Origin: Pacificimonas pallii | GTDB taxonomy: Bacteria > Pseudomonadota > Alphaproteobacteria > Sphingomonadales > Sphingomonadaceae | Assembly (NCBI RefSeq): GCF_019204005.1 | Contig: NZ_JAGSPA010000003.1 | Span: forward strand, 372,001 to 436,000 | Length of the DNA stretch: 64,000 bases | Reading direction: 5' to 3' | Shown: positions 1-8,403 of the stretch, piece by piece | Layout of the letters: every line of letters starts with the position of its first letter | Position numbering within the stretch: position 1 is the stretch's first letter | Notes under the pieces: model-generated | Told to the model about the DNA's origin: nothing | Database searches by the model: none | Seen by the model: the letters and a program-made list of their open reading frames with translations, nothing else | Translations under genes and position numbers: made by a program

Positions 1-131
1 ATGTGCGAAGACGTATCATGCTGATCCTGTGGTGCAGATGGGGGTCTGCTCCTGATACCCGAATGGCATAATGACACAAGGCCCGCGCCGCGCCCTTTCC
101 ATTGTCCGCCGCAATGCGCTAGCCTGCCGCC

Positions 132-959
132 ATGCTTGTTCATCTGTCCGATCGTAAAGTCATGCGCTTGCATGCTCCGGAAGGCGCGGAGGGTTCGCTT
201 GCCGCGTTTCTGAACGGGCTTGTCACCACGGACGTCACAAAGGTCACGTCCGGGCATAGCCTCTGGGCCGGACTGCTGAGCGCTCAGGGCAAATATCTGG
301 CGGACATGTTCATATTCGCGGGCGGTCAGGGCGGCGTCGGCGAGGAGTTGCTGCTCGACCTGCCAGCCCAGCGCTATGACGCGGCAATGGCGGCCCTGAA
401 ACGGTACCGGTTGCGGCAAAAGATCGATATTGGCGACAGCCGCCAGCAGATGTTTGCGGGCTGGGGCGACCCGCTGCTGGTCAGACCCGACGATCCGCGC
501 AGTCCCGCCCTTGGGAAACGCTGGCACGCCGCTGTCGAGACGGTGACAGGCGAACTGGCGGATTATCACGCGCACCGGATTGCCACGGGCATTCCGGACA
601 GCGTCGATTTCGAGGCGGACAGGCTCATGTGGCTTGAATCGGGCGCCGACCTTCTGAACGGCGTCGATTTCACCAAAGGCTGCTTCGTCGGACAGGAAAA
701 CACCGCGCGTATGAATTATCGCGGCAAGGTCCGGAAACGGATCCTGCCCGTGACGCTTTCCGGCGCGCCCGAAGATGAAACGGAAATTGTCGCCCAAGGG
801 AAAGCCGCCGGAACGTTGACGAGCGCCGCCGAAGTGGATGGCGAATGGCTCGGCATGGCGCATCTGCGGCTGGAAATGTCGGACGCGCCGCTGACACTTG
901 GCGATCACGATGTTGACGTGCGCTGGCCGGACTGGCTGCCGCGAGAGGGGAAAGGCTAG
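132..959 (+). CDS. ygfZ: YgfZ/GcvT-family folate-binding protein
   Basis: A 275-residue member of the YgfZ (COG0354, IbaG/Iba57-like) group, which uses tetrahydrofolate to help assemble or repair iron-sulfur clusters in some enzymes (established for the family). The diagnostic signature KGCFVGQE is near residue 183, followed by the usual NYRGKVRKRILPV segment. The GcvT-like fold runs from the N-terminus (LSDRKVMRLHAPEG) to a short C-terminal beta domain. Length is normal for alphaproteobacterial YgfZ. The next gene starts 2 nt after the stop, so the two are probably co-transcribed. Nothing recognisable lies in the 131 bases upstream. Confidence 0.93.
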   Translation: MLVHLSDRKVMRLHAPEGAEGSLAAFLNGLVTTDVTKVTSGHSLWAGLLSAQGKYLADMFIFAGGQGGVGEELLLDLPAQRYDAAMAALKRYRLRQKIDIGDSRQQMFAGWGDPLLVRPDDPRSPALGKRWHAAVETVTGELADYHAHRIATGIPDSVDFEADRLMWLESGADLLNGVDFTKGCFVGQENTARMNYRGKVRKRILPVTLSGAPEDETEIVAQGKAAGTLTSAAEVDGEWLGMAHLRLEMSDAPLTLGDHDVDVRWPDWLPREGKG

Positions 960-961
960 AC

Positions 962-1243
962 ATGGATGGCGTTCTCTACGCCTTCGCCATTTTCGGCGCC
1001 GGATTCGGCTTTGGCGTCTGGTGGACAAAGCGGGGGCAGGTTCCCGCGGACCCGGAGGCGGCAGCGCGTGCCGCCGCGCAGATGCGTACGGAGGACCGGC
1101 TGCATGTCTCGACGCTTATCAAGGAGGGCAGGAAAATCGACGCGATCAGGGAAGTCCGCAGCCGCACGCGCTGTGGTTTGAAAGAAGCGAAGGAAATCGC
1201 CGACCATCTGGAAGCCAGCGACCCGGCGACCGGCATTGGCTAG
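962..1243 (+). CDS. Membrane-anchored protein with ribosomal L7/L12 C-terminal-like domain
   Basis: A 93-residue protein. Residues about 3-20 form one hydrophobic helix (VLYAFAIFGAGFGFGVWW). Residues about 50-83 resemble the C-terminal domain of ribosomal protein L7/L12 (LIKEGRKIDAIREVRSRTRCGLKEAKEIAD; compare the KIxxIKxVRxxTGLGLKEAK helix of L12). It lacks the L12 dimerisation domain, so it is not a ribosomal stalk protein. Such orphan L7/L12-CTD membrane proteins are known as hypotheticals in alphaproteobacteria; their function is unknown. It starts 2 nt after ygfZ stops and its end overlaps a tiny membrane ORF. Confidence 0.8.
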   Translation: MDGVLYAFAIFGAGFGFGVWWTKRGQVPADPEAAARAAAQMRTEDRLHVSTLIKEGRKIDAIREVRSRTRCGLKEAKEIADHLEASDPATGIG

Positions 1244-1340
1244 AAAGAAACCCGATCCGCTAAAGGACAAGCGCCTGGTCACCGTATTGGGGACGATGAT
1301 CGTCGTCATGGTGGCGTTTTTCGTGATGATCACCTGGTAG
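1236..1340 (+). CDS. Putative 34-residue single-pass membrane peptide (TTG start)
   Basis: A reading frame that begins with TTG inside the last codons of the L7/L12-like gene (8-nt overlap) and ends at TAG. The peptide has a very basic N-terminus (ARKKPDPLKDKR), then one hydrophobic helix (LVTVLGTMIVVMVAFFVMIT) and ends in W. The positive-inside layout and tight overlap suggest translational coupling to the preceding gene. There is no strong ribosome-binding site and the start is not ATG, so this is a prediction. No function can be assigned. Confidence 0.45.
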   Translation: MARKKPDPLKDKRLVTVLGTMIVVMVAFFVMITW

Positions 1341-1370
1341 TCATTGGCGGCGCGATATCGCCGCATATCT

Positions 1371-1410
1371 GGAACCCGTCATTCCAGCAAAAGCCGGGAT
1401 AACGGGTTCC
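1371..1410. repeat. Nested inverted repeat between convergent genes
   Basis: The outer arms GGAACCCGT (1371-1379) and ACGGGTTCC (1402-1410) are perfect 9-bp complements. They enclose a second imperfect hairpin (ATTCCAGC ... GCCGGGAT). This resembles the dispersed intergenic hairpin repeats of the form GTCATTCC...GGGAT common in many proteobacteria. A GGGGC/GCCCC hairpin follows at 1412-1424. The element sits between the converging ends of the small membrane ORF and an acyl-CoA dehydrogenase, so it may also act as a bidirectional transcription end. There is no T-tract. Confidence 0.5.
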
Positions 1411-1423
1411 GGGGGCGGCGCCC

Positions 1424-2572
1424 CTAGCCGTCCATGGCGCGCAGCATCTGCTTCGCGATGACCAGCTGCTGGATCTGCGTGGTCCCCTCGTAAATGCGGT
1501 AGAGGCGGGCGTCGCGGAAGAAGCGCTCGGCGTCATATTCCTTCAGATAGCCTGCGCCGCCGTAGATCTGCACGACTCGGTCGACGACGCGGCCGCACAT
1601 TTCCGACGCGAACATCTTGGCGCAGCTCGCTTCCAGCGTGACGCGCGCGCCGGTGTCCGCCTTTGCGCAGGCGTCGCGGATCATGCATTCGGCGGCGTAG
1701 ATTTCCGCCTTCGAATCGGCCAGCATCGCCTGGATAAGCTGGAAGCCCGCAATGGGCTCGCCGAACGCCTTGCGCTCCGTTGCGTATTTCAGGCCGCTGT
1801 CGAGTGCGCGCGCGGCATAGGCGGCGGAGCAGGCGGCGATAGAAAGACGTCCATTGTCAAGGCTTTGCATGGCGGTTTGAAACCCGCGCCCCTCTTCACG
1901 GCCCAAAAGGCAGTCGGCGGGAATGCGCGCTTCCTCCATGATGACATCGGCGATCTGCGCACCGGTCTGGCCCATCTTTTCATCCGGTGCACCAATGGTG
2001 ACCCCGGGCGTGTCGACAGGCACGATAAAGGCGCTGATATGCGCGTTCTTCGGCAGCGCCTCTACATGGGTCCGCGCCATGACGATCACCATGTCGGCAA
2101 AGGGCGCGTTGGTGATATAACGCTTCGTGCCGTTCAGGACATAATGATCGCCGTCCCTCACCGCACGGGTTTTCAGGCCCGCACTATCGCTGCCACTATC
2201 GGGCTCGGTCAATGCGAAAGCGGCGACCATGCCGCCCGCCGTTTTGGGCAGCCATTCCGCCTTCTGCGCATCCGTGCCACCCTTCAGCGACGTCGTCACC
2301 ATGCCGACATTAATCGACAGCAATGACCGGAACGCGGGCGCGGCCCAGCTGATTTCCTGCATGGTCGCGATATATTGCGAGATCGACATGCCCGCGCCGC
2401 CATATTCCTCCGGCGTGGTGATCGCGAACAGACCCATATCGGCCATTTCCGCGCGGATGTCATCGGGCACGCGATTGATACGGATGACCTCCGTTTCCGC
2501 AGGCACCAGCCGTTCGCGCACCCAGCGGTGCAGCTGCTCATGGAACGCGGTGAAACTGTCGGCATCCATCAT
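1424..2572 (-). CDS. Acyl-CoA dehydrogenase (last gene of PhyH operon)
   Basis: A 382-residue FAD acyl-CoA dehydrogenase that desaturates acyl-CoA at C2-C3 and passes electrons to ETF. The fold is complete: N-terminal helical domain, middle beta domain with the FAD-contact segment FALTEPDSGSD (about residue 119) and YITNA, and a C-terminal helical domain. RIYEGTTQIQ near the C-terminus carries the usual catalytic Glu of the short-/medium-chain and isovaleryl/isobutyryl subgroups. It starts 12 nt after the second dehydrogenase. The substrate cannot be set from sequence; a branched or short acyl-CoA is likely given the neighbours. Confidence 0.93.
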   Translation of the reverse strand: MMDADSFTAFHEQLHRWVRERLVPAETEVIRINRVPDDIRAEMADMGLFAITTPEEYGGAGMSISQYIATMQEISWAAPAFRSLLSINVGMVTTSLKGGTDAQKAEWLPKTAGGMVAAFALTEPDSGSDSAGLKTRAVRDGDHYVLNGTKRYITNAPFADMVIVMARTHVEALPKNAHISAFIVPVDTPGVTIGAPDEKMGQTGAQIADVIMEEARIPADCLLGREEGRGFQTAMQSLDNGRLSIAACSAAYAARALDSGLKYATERKAFGEPIAGFQLIQAMLADSKAEIYAAECMIRDACAKADTGARVTLEASCAKMFASEMCGRVVDRVVQIYGGAGYLKEYDAERFFRDARLYRIYEGTTQIQQLVIAKQMLRAMDG

Positions 2573-2584
2573 CGCTAAGATCCT

Positions 2585-3751
2585 TTAAAGCCGCATCATC
2601 TTGGCCAGATTATTCTTCTGCATATCGCTCGACCCGCCGACGATGGGCATACCGAGCAGGTCACGCACATGCCTGTCCATGTCATAGGCATCGCTGAGGG
2701 CGTATGCGCCCATCACCTGCTGGCAGATGAGGGCGATTTCCACGCCGGTATCCGCCACGAACAGCTTCGCCATCGACGTCTCGATGGCGCAGGGCCGCCC
2801 CTGATCGGCCAGCCACGCACCGTGATACAGCATGTGCCGCGCCGCCTGCAGCTTCGTACGTGCCGTGATCAGCTTGTGCGCGATGGCCTGATGCTGCGCG
2901 ATGGGGCGGCCAAACTGTTCGCGCTCCTGCGCATACTGCCATGCCTCCTCGACCGCGGCGCGCGCCGTTCCAAAGGCGACGGCCGTGATCTCGATCTTCT
3001 CGACATCGAGCGCGCGCCCGGCGAGCATGCCCCAGCCCTGATTCCATTTTTCCGGTCCGCCGACGATCGCGCTGTCATCCAGTTCAACATCGTCGAAATG
3101 CACATCCATCGACGCCGTGTAGCGCAAGTTCGAATGCTCGATGGGCCTCATCGACACACCGGGCGCATCCGTGGGAATCAGCAGGAAGCTCAGGTTGCGA
3201 TGGCGCTCTTCCTTTTCGCCTGAACGGGCAAGACAGTAGATATAGTCCGACCAGTCCGCACCCGTGCACCAGCGCTTCGCGCCGTTGATGACGATCCTGC
3301 CCTCCCTGCGCACCGCCGTCGTGCCCACGCTTGCAAGGTCACCGCCCACATCGGGTTCGGACAGGCCGTAGCACAGCAGCATTTCGCCCGCCGCGATCTT
3401 CGGCAGCATCGCGGCTTTCTGCGCCGCCGACCCATTCTCCGATATGTTCATTCCGCCATAAAATGCGGCATGGATAAAGGGCCCCGTCACGAACGGCCCG
3501 CCCTGCTGCAGTTCCTCCAGAACGGCGGTGGCGGCCATCAAATCCTGTCCCAGCCCGCCATAGTCTTCCGGGATCGTCAGGCCGATCAAGCCCATGTCGG
3601 CGATTTCCCGGAACAGATCGCGCGGCCAGGTGTGATTAACGTCCCACTCCCGCCGTTTCTCACGCGGCATCTTCTCCGCCACGAAACGCGAAAGCTGGCG
3701 GCGAAGTTCGGTGATATGATCGGCCTCTGGGGCGAAGGTCGCGGAGATCAT
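2585..3751 (-). CDS. Acyl-CoA dehydrogenase, divergent subgroup
   Basis: A 388-residue acyl-CoA dehydrogenase. I chose the ATG at 3751 (MISATFAPEAD) because it lies 1 nt beyond the stop of the upstream crotonase gene; a longer frame would run deep into that gene. The FAD-contact segment is CYGLSEPDVGGD (about residue 123) and the RWCTGADWSDY loop is present. At the C-terminus the canonical Y-E-G-T catalytic segment is replaced by GGSSDMQKNN, so the base must be elsewhere or absent. With the neighbouring dehydrogenase it could form a heteromer, as known for some steroid and branched-chain FadE pairs (inference). Confidence 0.9.
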   Translation of the reverse strand: MISATFAPEADHITELRRQLSRFVAEKMPREKRREWDVNHTWPRDLFREIADMGLIGLTIPEDYGGLGQDLMAATAVLEELQQGGPFVTGPFIHAAFYGGMNISENGSAAQKAAMLPKIAAGEMLLCYGLSEPDVGGDLASVGTTAVRREGRIVINGAKRWCTGADWSDYIYCLARSGEKEERHRNLSFLLIPTDAPGVSMRPIEHSNLRYTASMDVHFDDVELDDSAIVGGPEKWNQGWGMLAGRALDVEKIEITAVAFGTARAAVEEAWQYAQEREQFGRPIAQHQAIAHKLITARTKLQAARHMLYHGAWLADQGRPCAIETSMAKLFVADTGVEIALICQQVMGAYALSDAYDMDRHVRDLLGMPIVGGSSDMQKNNLAKMMRL

Positions 3752-3752
3752 A

Positions 3753-4565
3753 TCATTCGCCCGTGAACTTCGGCGCGCGCTTCCCGGCCATGGCGGCGAC
3801 AGCCTCGCGGCGGTCCTCCAGCGTGTTCGACACGCTTTCCCAGCCAATCGCGGCATCCATCACTTGCGCCATCAGTGCGCGCAGCGGAATGTTGGTCACC
3901 GTCTTGGTCCAGCGCACGGCCCATTTCGGATTGGCGGTCAGCTTGCCGATGATCTCGCCAAGTTTTGCATCGACCTGATCTGCGGGCAGGGCATGATTGA
4001 CGAGGCCGAGGTCCTTTGCCTCCGCCCCCGTCAGCATATCGCCCGTCATCAGCAGCTCTTTCGCGCGCGCAAAGCCGATGAGCTGCGGCCAGATCAGCGT
4101 ACCGCCGTCGCCCGCGACCAGACCGACCTTCACATGGGGATCACCGATCTTCGCGGTTTCGTCAGCAACGATGATGTCGCATAGCAGCGCAATCGTCGCA
4201 CCCAGTCCCGCCGCCGCGCCGTGCAGACGGCACAGGATCGGCTTTTCCATGTCCAGCAGTGACGAGACGATGCGCTTCGCGTCCCAGGCGATGTCGCGAA
4301 ACCGCTCGGGATGATCCACCTGCTCCTGAAACCAGTCGAAATCGCCCCCGGCGCAAAACGCGCGCCCCTTCGCGGCCAGAATGATAATATCGCTACCGGT
4401 ATCGCGCTGCAGGTCGGTGAAGACCCGCGCAAGCTCCTCATGCATCGGCTCGTCGACACCGTTGACCGGATGATCGGAGGTAATCCACGCGGTCAGAATG
4501 CGGCCGTCGCGGCTAAAGGTGAACCGGGAATAATCCTGCGCTTCGATATGGAATTCGCGGCTCAT
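3753..4565 (-). CDS. Enoyl-CoA hydratase/isomerase (crotonase family)
   Basis: A 270-residue crotonase-fold protein acting on acyl-CoA thioesters in the cytosol. The oxyanion-hole segments are visible: GRAFCAGGDF (about residue 66) and HGAAAGLGATIALLCD (about residue 115). The first catalytic Glu of classical hydratase (PE in PExxLGxxPGAGG) is replaced: the segment reads DPHVKVGLVAGDGG. The second Glu appears kept in RAKELLMTG. Hydratase activity is therefore not assured; isomerase or another crotonase reaction is possible. ATG overlaps the stop of the MDR gene by 4 nt, so it belongs to the same operon. Confidence 0.88.
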   Translation of the reverse strand: MSREFHIEAQDYSRFTFSRDGRILTAWITSDHPVNGVDEPMHEELARVFTDLQRDTGSDIIILAAKGRAFCAGGDFDWFQEQVDHPERFRDIAWDAKRIVSSLLDMEKPILCRLHGAAAGLGATIALLCDIIVADETAKIGDPHVKVGLVAGDGGTLIWPQLIGFARAKELLMTGDMLTGAEAKDLGLVNHALPADQVDAKLGEIIGKLTANPKWAVRWTKTVTNIPLRALMAQVMDAAIGWESVSNTLEDRREAVAAMAGKRAPKFTGE

Positions 4566-5581
4566 GTCTCATCCCCTACGCGGACGACCCGGCGTCCGAA
4601 ATTCTCACCGCGGAACAGGCCGCAAAAGGCGGATGGCATCGCGTCCAGCCCTTCGAACCGCTCTTCCTTCAGCTTCAACTGGCCCGCATGGATCATCTTC
4701 GCCATGCCGGTCAGCGCCTCGGCAAACCCCTTGGCGAAGGTGAAGACCACGAGCCCCTGCATGTTCACCTGATGCGTGATGAAGGGCATTGTATTGCGGA
4801 TGCCATCGCGCTCGGCTGGCGCGACGCTGTAATCCGCCACCTGTCCCGAGACGCAGATACGCCCCTTGTATCGCATCCTGGGGAGCACGCGGTCGATCAT
4901 GCGGTTGCCGACATTGTCGAACAGCAGGTCGACACCCTCCGGCATGTTCTCGGCGATGGCGGCATCGAGATCATCGACAGCCTTGTAGTTGATTGCCGCG
5001 TCAAACCCCGCTTCCTCGGTCAGCCATGCGCACTTTTCCGCCGTACCGGCAATGCCCACGACGCGCGATGCGCCCCAGGCCCGCGCCAGCTGGCCAGCGG
5101 TTGCGCCAACCGGACCGGCCGCCGAGCTGATCAGCACGCGGTCGCCTTCACGAAACCGCCCGATCTCCCTGGTGCCAAACCACGCGGTCAGGCCCGGCAC
5201 GCCCAGCACGCCGATCCAGGTGGAAAGCGGCAGACCGGCCTCCTGCACCTTGCCGATAAAGCCCTTGCCATTCAGAATGCTGTGCGTTCGCCAGCCGCCC
5301 GCGAAAAAGATCTGAGTGCCTTCGGGCCAGTCAGGGTGCTTCGATTCCTCGATCACACCGACGGAAAACCCATCCATCGGTTTCCCCAGCGTCTGCGCCG
5401 CGGCATAGGTATCACTGCCCGACAGGCGCGAGCGGGTACCCGGATCGACCGAGTTCCAGATATGCCGGGCCCGGAACTGCCCGTCCCCGGGCACCGGTAC
5501 AGGCCCTTCGTGAATGGCAAAATCATCTTCGACGGGCAGGCCGTCGCAATAACGCGCGAGCGCCACATAGCGGTAAGTCAT
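4562..5581 (-). CDS. NADP-dependent MDR oxidoreductase (CurA/prostaglandin-reductase type)
   Basis: A 339-residue medium-chain dehydrogenase/reductase without the zinc-binding residues. It resembles leukotriene B4 12-hydroxydehydrogenase/CurA-type enzymes that reduce alpha,beta-unsaturated ketones with NADPH. The nucleotide-binding motif is SSAAGPVGATAGQLA (about residue 150), preceded by the VPGLTAWFG segment and followed by LFDNVGNRMID. It overlaps PhyH and the crotonase gene by 4 nt on each side (ATGA junctions), so it is translationally coupled within the catabolic operon. Confidence 0.88.
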   Translation of the reverse strand: MTYRYVALARYCDGLPVEDDFAIHEGPVPVPGDGQFRARHIWNSVDPGTRSRLSGSDTYAAAQTLGKPMDGFSVGVIEESKHPDWPEGTQIFFAGGWRTHSILNGKGFIGKVQEAGLPLSTWIGVLGVPGLTAWFGTREIGRFREGDRVLISSAAGPVGATAGQLARAWGASRVVGIAGTAEKCAWLTEEAGFDAAINYKAVDDLDAAIAENMPEGVDLLFDNVGNRMIDRVLPRMRYKGRICVSGQVADYSVAPAERDGIRNTMPFITHQVNMQGLVVFTFAKGFAEALTGMAKMIHAGQLKLKEERFEGLDAMPSAFCGLFRGENFGRRVVRVGDET

Positions 5582-6462
5582 CTTTTGGTCCGTTCGAGCA
5601 GGCTTTCAGAATCGCCGATCATGCCCAGCGCCGTTTCATCTTCGCCGAACAGCGCCTCGGGCGGGGCGAGTTCCTGCCCCGGCGCGCCGTCATGTGCGGA
5701 ATAAAACCCGCAGACAGGACTGGCCTTCGTATATCCCATCAGGCGGCGCAGTTCAGGCGCCAGCGTGGCGGCCACATCCGGCGGACAGCTGAGATACTGG
5801 TTTTCCTGCTGCCGCAGCCAATTGGGCGCATAGTGCAGCAGCGCGCCCAGCCGGTCGCGGTCCGTCCTGTTCGCGCCGCCGCCATGAATAACGGTGCCGG
5901 TGAAAATCAGTACCGAGCCCGCCTTCATTTCGGCATGGGCGATTTCGTCGGGCCTTGGTTGGCGCTTGCCTTCCCACAGATGCGAGCCTGGCACGACCGC
6001 CGTGGCGCCGTTCTCTTCTGTAAAATCCGTCAGTGCCCAATTGGTGGAAAACTGCGTCTCGATCCGGCGCGGGATATAACCGCCCCACACACCGCGGTCG
6101 CGGTGCAGCATCTGGCCGCCCTCGCCCGGACCAATGGCGACGGCCTGCGTCAGATGAAGCTGATAATCGTCGCAATGATCCTTCAGAAAGGCCCCGGCCA
6201 GCGCACGCACAGCCTTGTGCATCGCCAGCGCCCTACATGCGGGCGAGCGCGCCATGAGCGAACCGACACGGCGCGTTTTGAATCCGACGAAATCGTCCTT
6301 TCCCAGGGAATCAGCACCCATCAGACCAAAAATCTCGTCCCGCGCCTGATCCGTCAGATCCTCCGGAATCGCGGCATCGATGATAAGGCCCGCATCACGC
6401 GCAAGCACGGCCATCATATCCTCAATAGGGGCGTCCGGCGCGAAATGTGTAAGGGCGGGCAT
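5578..6462 (-). CDS. Phytanoyl-CoA dioxygenase (PhyH) family protein, first gene of operon
   Basis: A 294-residue Fe(II)/2-oxoglutarate oxygenase of the PhyH family, members of which hydroxylate the alpha carbon of branched acyl-CoAs or other small molecules. Metal ligands are visible: MLHRDRGVWGG (H-x-D, about residue 148) and the distal His in VIHGGGANRTDRDR, where the Arg is suitable for binding 2-oxoglutarate. I chose the ATG at 6462 (MPALTHFAPD); a longer frame exists but its N-terminus has no family resemblance and spans the promoter side. It heads the operon and is divergent from a GntR regulator. Confidence 0.88.
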   Translation of the reverse strand: MPALTHFAPDAPIEDMMAVLARDAGLIIDAAIPEDLTDQARDEIFGLMGADSLGKDDFVGFKTRRVGSLMARSPACRALAMHKAVRALAGAFLKDHCDDYQLHLTQAVAIGPGEGGQMLHRDRGVWGGYIPRRIETQFSTNWALTDFTEENGATAVVPGSHLWEGKRQPRPDEIAHAEMKAGSVLIFTGTVIHGGGANRTDRDRLGALLHYAPNWLRQQENQYLSCPPDVAATLAPELRRLMGYTKASPVCGFYSAHDGAPGQELAPPEALFGEDETALGMIGDSESLLERTKR

Positions 6463-6526
6463 GGACGCCACCCTAGCGCCCCGCCTGCCCTCCACCCACC
6501 ATGCAATCTGTGAGTGCGACCGGAAA

Positions 6527-6571
6527 TTCACGCCGGCCTCCCTATCGGACTCCCTATCGGCCTTCACGCCG
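6527..6571. promoter_or_regulatory. Direct repeats in the PhyH/GntR divergent promoter region
   Basis: Between the divergent PhyH and GntR genes an 11-nt unit CTCCCTATCGG occurs twice in tandem (6538-6548 and 6550-6560, period 12). It is flanked by two copies of TTCACGCCG (6527-6535 and 6563-6571). Repeats in such a position are candidate operators for the adjacent GntR protein. This is seen directly in the sequence; the regulatory role is inference. GntR/FadR operators are usually short palindromes, so the repeat form is atypical. Confidence 0.4.
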
Positions 6572-6625
6572 ATCAGGCGGCGCGCGCCGTTGATGCCATG
6601 AACGCTGATCTGCTAGGATCCTGCC

Positions 6626-7273
6626 ATGACAACCGCCGCCGCCCGCGCCTATTCCGGCATACACACCGCCATTCTGGCAGGTCGGCTCGAACCTGGCGAA
6701 GCGCTGACCGAAGCCGCGCTGGCCGAGATCGCCGGCGTCAGCCGCACACCCGTCCGCGAGGCGCTTCGTCAGTTGGAGGCCGAAGGGCTGATCGCGCGGT
6801 CAGCGACGGGCCGCCTGTCGGTGCGTGACTGGGATCTTTCCGATTTGAGCGAGCATTTTACCTTGAGGGCCATGTTGGAAGGGCACGCCGCCGCCCGCGC
6901 CGCCGCCCGCATCAGCGACGGCGACCTTGCCCGGCTGAGGGCATGCAACGACCGGATCGCGTTGGCCGTTTCAGCGGAGCCGGACGTAGCGGCTTTTCTG
7001 TCCGCAAACCGCCTGTTCCACGATATCATTCTGGAGGCGGCGGCATCCGAACGCACCGCGATCATGATCGGCCTGCTGGTCGAGCAGCCGCTGGTGCGGG
7101 CAACGGTACACCGATATGACCGCGCCCTTTTCGAACGCAGTCACAGCGAACATGCCGACCTCATAACGGCGATGTCGCTGCGCGATCCCGAATGGGCCCG
7201 GTCGGTGATGACCGGACACATCCGGCGCGCCTATCACGCGCTCGCAAAATTCCAGCAGGACGGGACGGCATAG
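6626..7273 (+). CDS. GntR family transcriptional regulator, FCD (FadR) subfamily
   Basis: A 215-residue regulator. The N-terminal winged helix (LTEAALAEIAGVSRTPVREALRQLEAEGLI is spread over residues about 32-62) is the classic GntR recognition helix. The C-terminal FCD domain carries the metal-binding pattern of one Asp/Asn and three His (NRLFHDII, HSEHADL, TGHIRRAYH). FCD regulators respond to small carboxylates or acyl-CoAs. Divergent placement beside the PhyH operon makes that operon the likely target. Its end converges with yghU. Confidence 0.9.
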   Translation: MTTAAARAYSGIHTAILAGRLEPGEALTEAALAEIAGVSRTPVREALRQLEAEGLIARSATGRLSVRDWDLSDLSEHFTLRAMLEGHAAARAAARISDGDLARLRACNDRIALAVSAEPDVAAFLSANRLFHDIILEAAASERTAIMIGLLVEQPLVRATVHRYDRALFERSHSEHADLITAMSLRDPEWARSVMTGHIRRAYHALAKFQQDGTA

Positions 7274-7289
7274 CCCCAACCGGGAACAG

Positions 7290-8174
7290 CTACGCCGCGC
7301 CCGGGTTCAGCTTATCCTGCGTTTTGGTCTCGAAATCCGCAGCATCGTGCCGCTCGTGCAGCTGTGTTGACGGGTCGCCGAACACCCGGTTCACCATCCG
7401 GCCGCGTTTCACGGCCGGACGCGCGGCGATCTCATCGGTCCAGCGGATGACGTTCTTATATTCATGCACCTGCAGGAACTCGGCCGCATCGTAGACCATC
7501 CCCTTCACCAGCGCGCCGTACCACGGCCAGATCGCCATATCGGCTATGGTATACATTTCGTCCGCCATATAGCGATTATCAGCCAGGTGCCGGTCAAGCA
7601 CATCAAGCTGCCGCTTCACCTCCATGGCGAACCGGTCGATGCAATATTCGATCTTCACCGGGGCATAGGCGTAAAAATGGCCGAACCCGCCGCCCAGATA
7701 GGGCGCGCTGCCCATCTGCCAGAACAGCCATGACATGCACGCCGTCCGCGCGGCATGATCCCGCGGAATGAAGGCGCCGAACTTTTCAGCGAGGTACAAC
7801 AGGATCGAGCCGGATTCGAACACCCGCTGCGGTGGCCCCTCTCCCGAATGGTCCATCAGGGCGGGAATCTTGGAATTCGGGTTCGCCTCCACAAAACCCG
7901 ACGAGAATTGGTCGCCCTCGCCGATATTGATCAGCCAGGCATCATATTCCGCGCCCTCATGGCCGAGCGCCAGCAGTTCTTCCAGCATGACGGTGACCTT
8001 CACGCCGTTCGGCGTGCCCAGCGAATAAAGCTGTAGCGGGTGATCTCCGACCGGGCGATCCTTGTCGTGCGTAGGACCGGCGATCGGCCGGTTGATGCTC
8101 GCAAACTGGCCGCCATTATCCTTGTTCCATTTCCAGACGGCAGGCGGCGTGTAATCGGGCAGATCGGCGGTCAT
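7290..8174 (-). CDS. yghU: Glutathione S-transferase, YghU type
   Basis: A 294-residue Nu-class glutathione transferase that closely follows the E. coli YghU pattern: INRPIAGPTHDKDRPVG, HPLQLYSLGTPNGVKVTV, SSGFVEANPNSKIPAL and the WPWYG segment of the C-terminal domain. YghU-type proteins bind two glutathiones and show disulfide-bond reductase/peroxidase activity. The ATG at 8174 gives the family start (MTADLPDY...); the longer upstream frame is unsupported. It is encoded alone and converges with the GntR gene. Confidence 0.94.
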   Translation of the reverse strand: MTADLPDYTPPAVWKWNKDNGGQFASINRPIAGPTHDKDRPVGDHPLQLYSLGTPNGVKVTVMLEELLALGHEGAEYDAWLINIGEGDQFSSGFVEANPNSKIPALMDHSGEGPPQRVFESGSILLYLAEKFGAFIPRDHAARTACMSWLFWQMGSAPYLGGGFGHFYAYAPVKIEYCIDRFAMEVKRQLDVLDRHLADNRYMADEMYTIADMAIWPWYGALVKGMVYDAAEFLQVHEYKNVIRWTDEIAARPAVKRGRMVNRVFGDPSTQLHERHDAADFETKTQDKLNPGAA

Positions 8175-8403
8175 GTACTGGCTCCCAGGCGGTTTGGATT
8201 TCGGCGCCCGGCATGCCCGAGCGCCGCGCATGTCGCAACTTATCAGAAAAATGCACGATAGCGTTCGTGGTCGGGGCCACGCTGGTTACATACTTGACTG
8301 TCCATTCTACCGCCGATGCCATGGATTTTCGCATTTGCGTTCGGTAAAACTTTGGTAAAGCATCGCGCCGTATCATCGCGCGCACCATGGAGCAGGAAAC
8401 GCC

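Noticed and set aside
3752-3856. An extended N-terminus (35 residues) of the second acyl-CoA dehydrogenase
   Set aside because: It would overlap the crotonase gene and the extra residues are Arg/Pro-rich with no family match; the ATG at 3751 fits better.
4688-5704. A 338-codon open frame on the plus strand
   Set aside because: It is antisense to the MDR oxidoreductase gene, which has a clear nucleotide-binding motif; the frame has no family resemblance.
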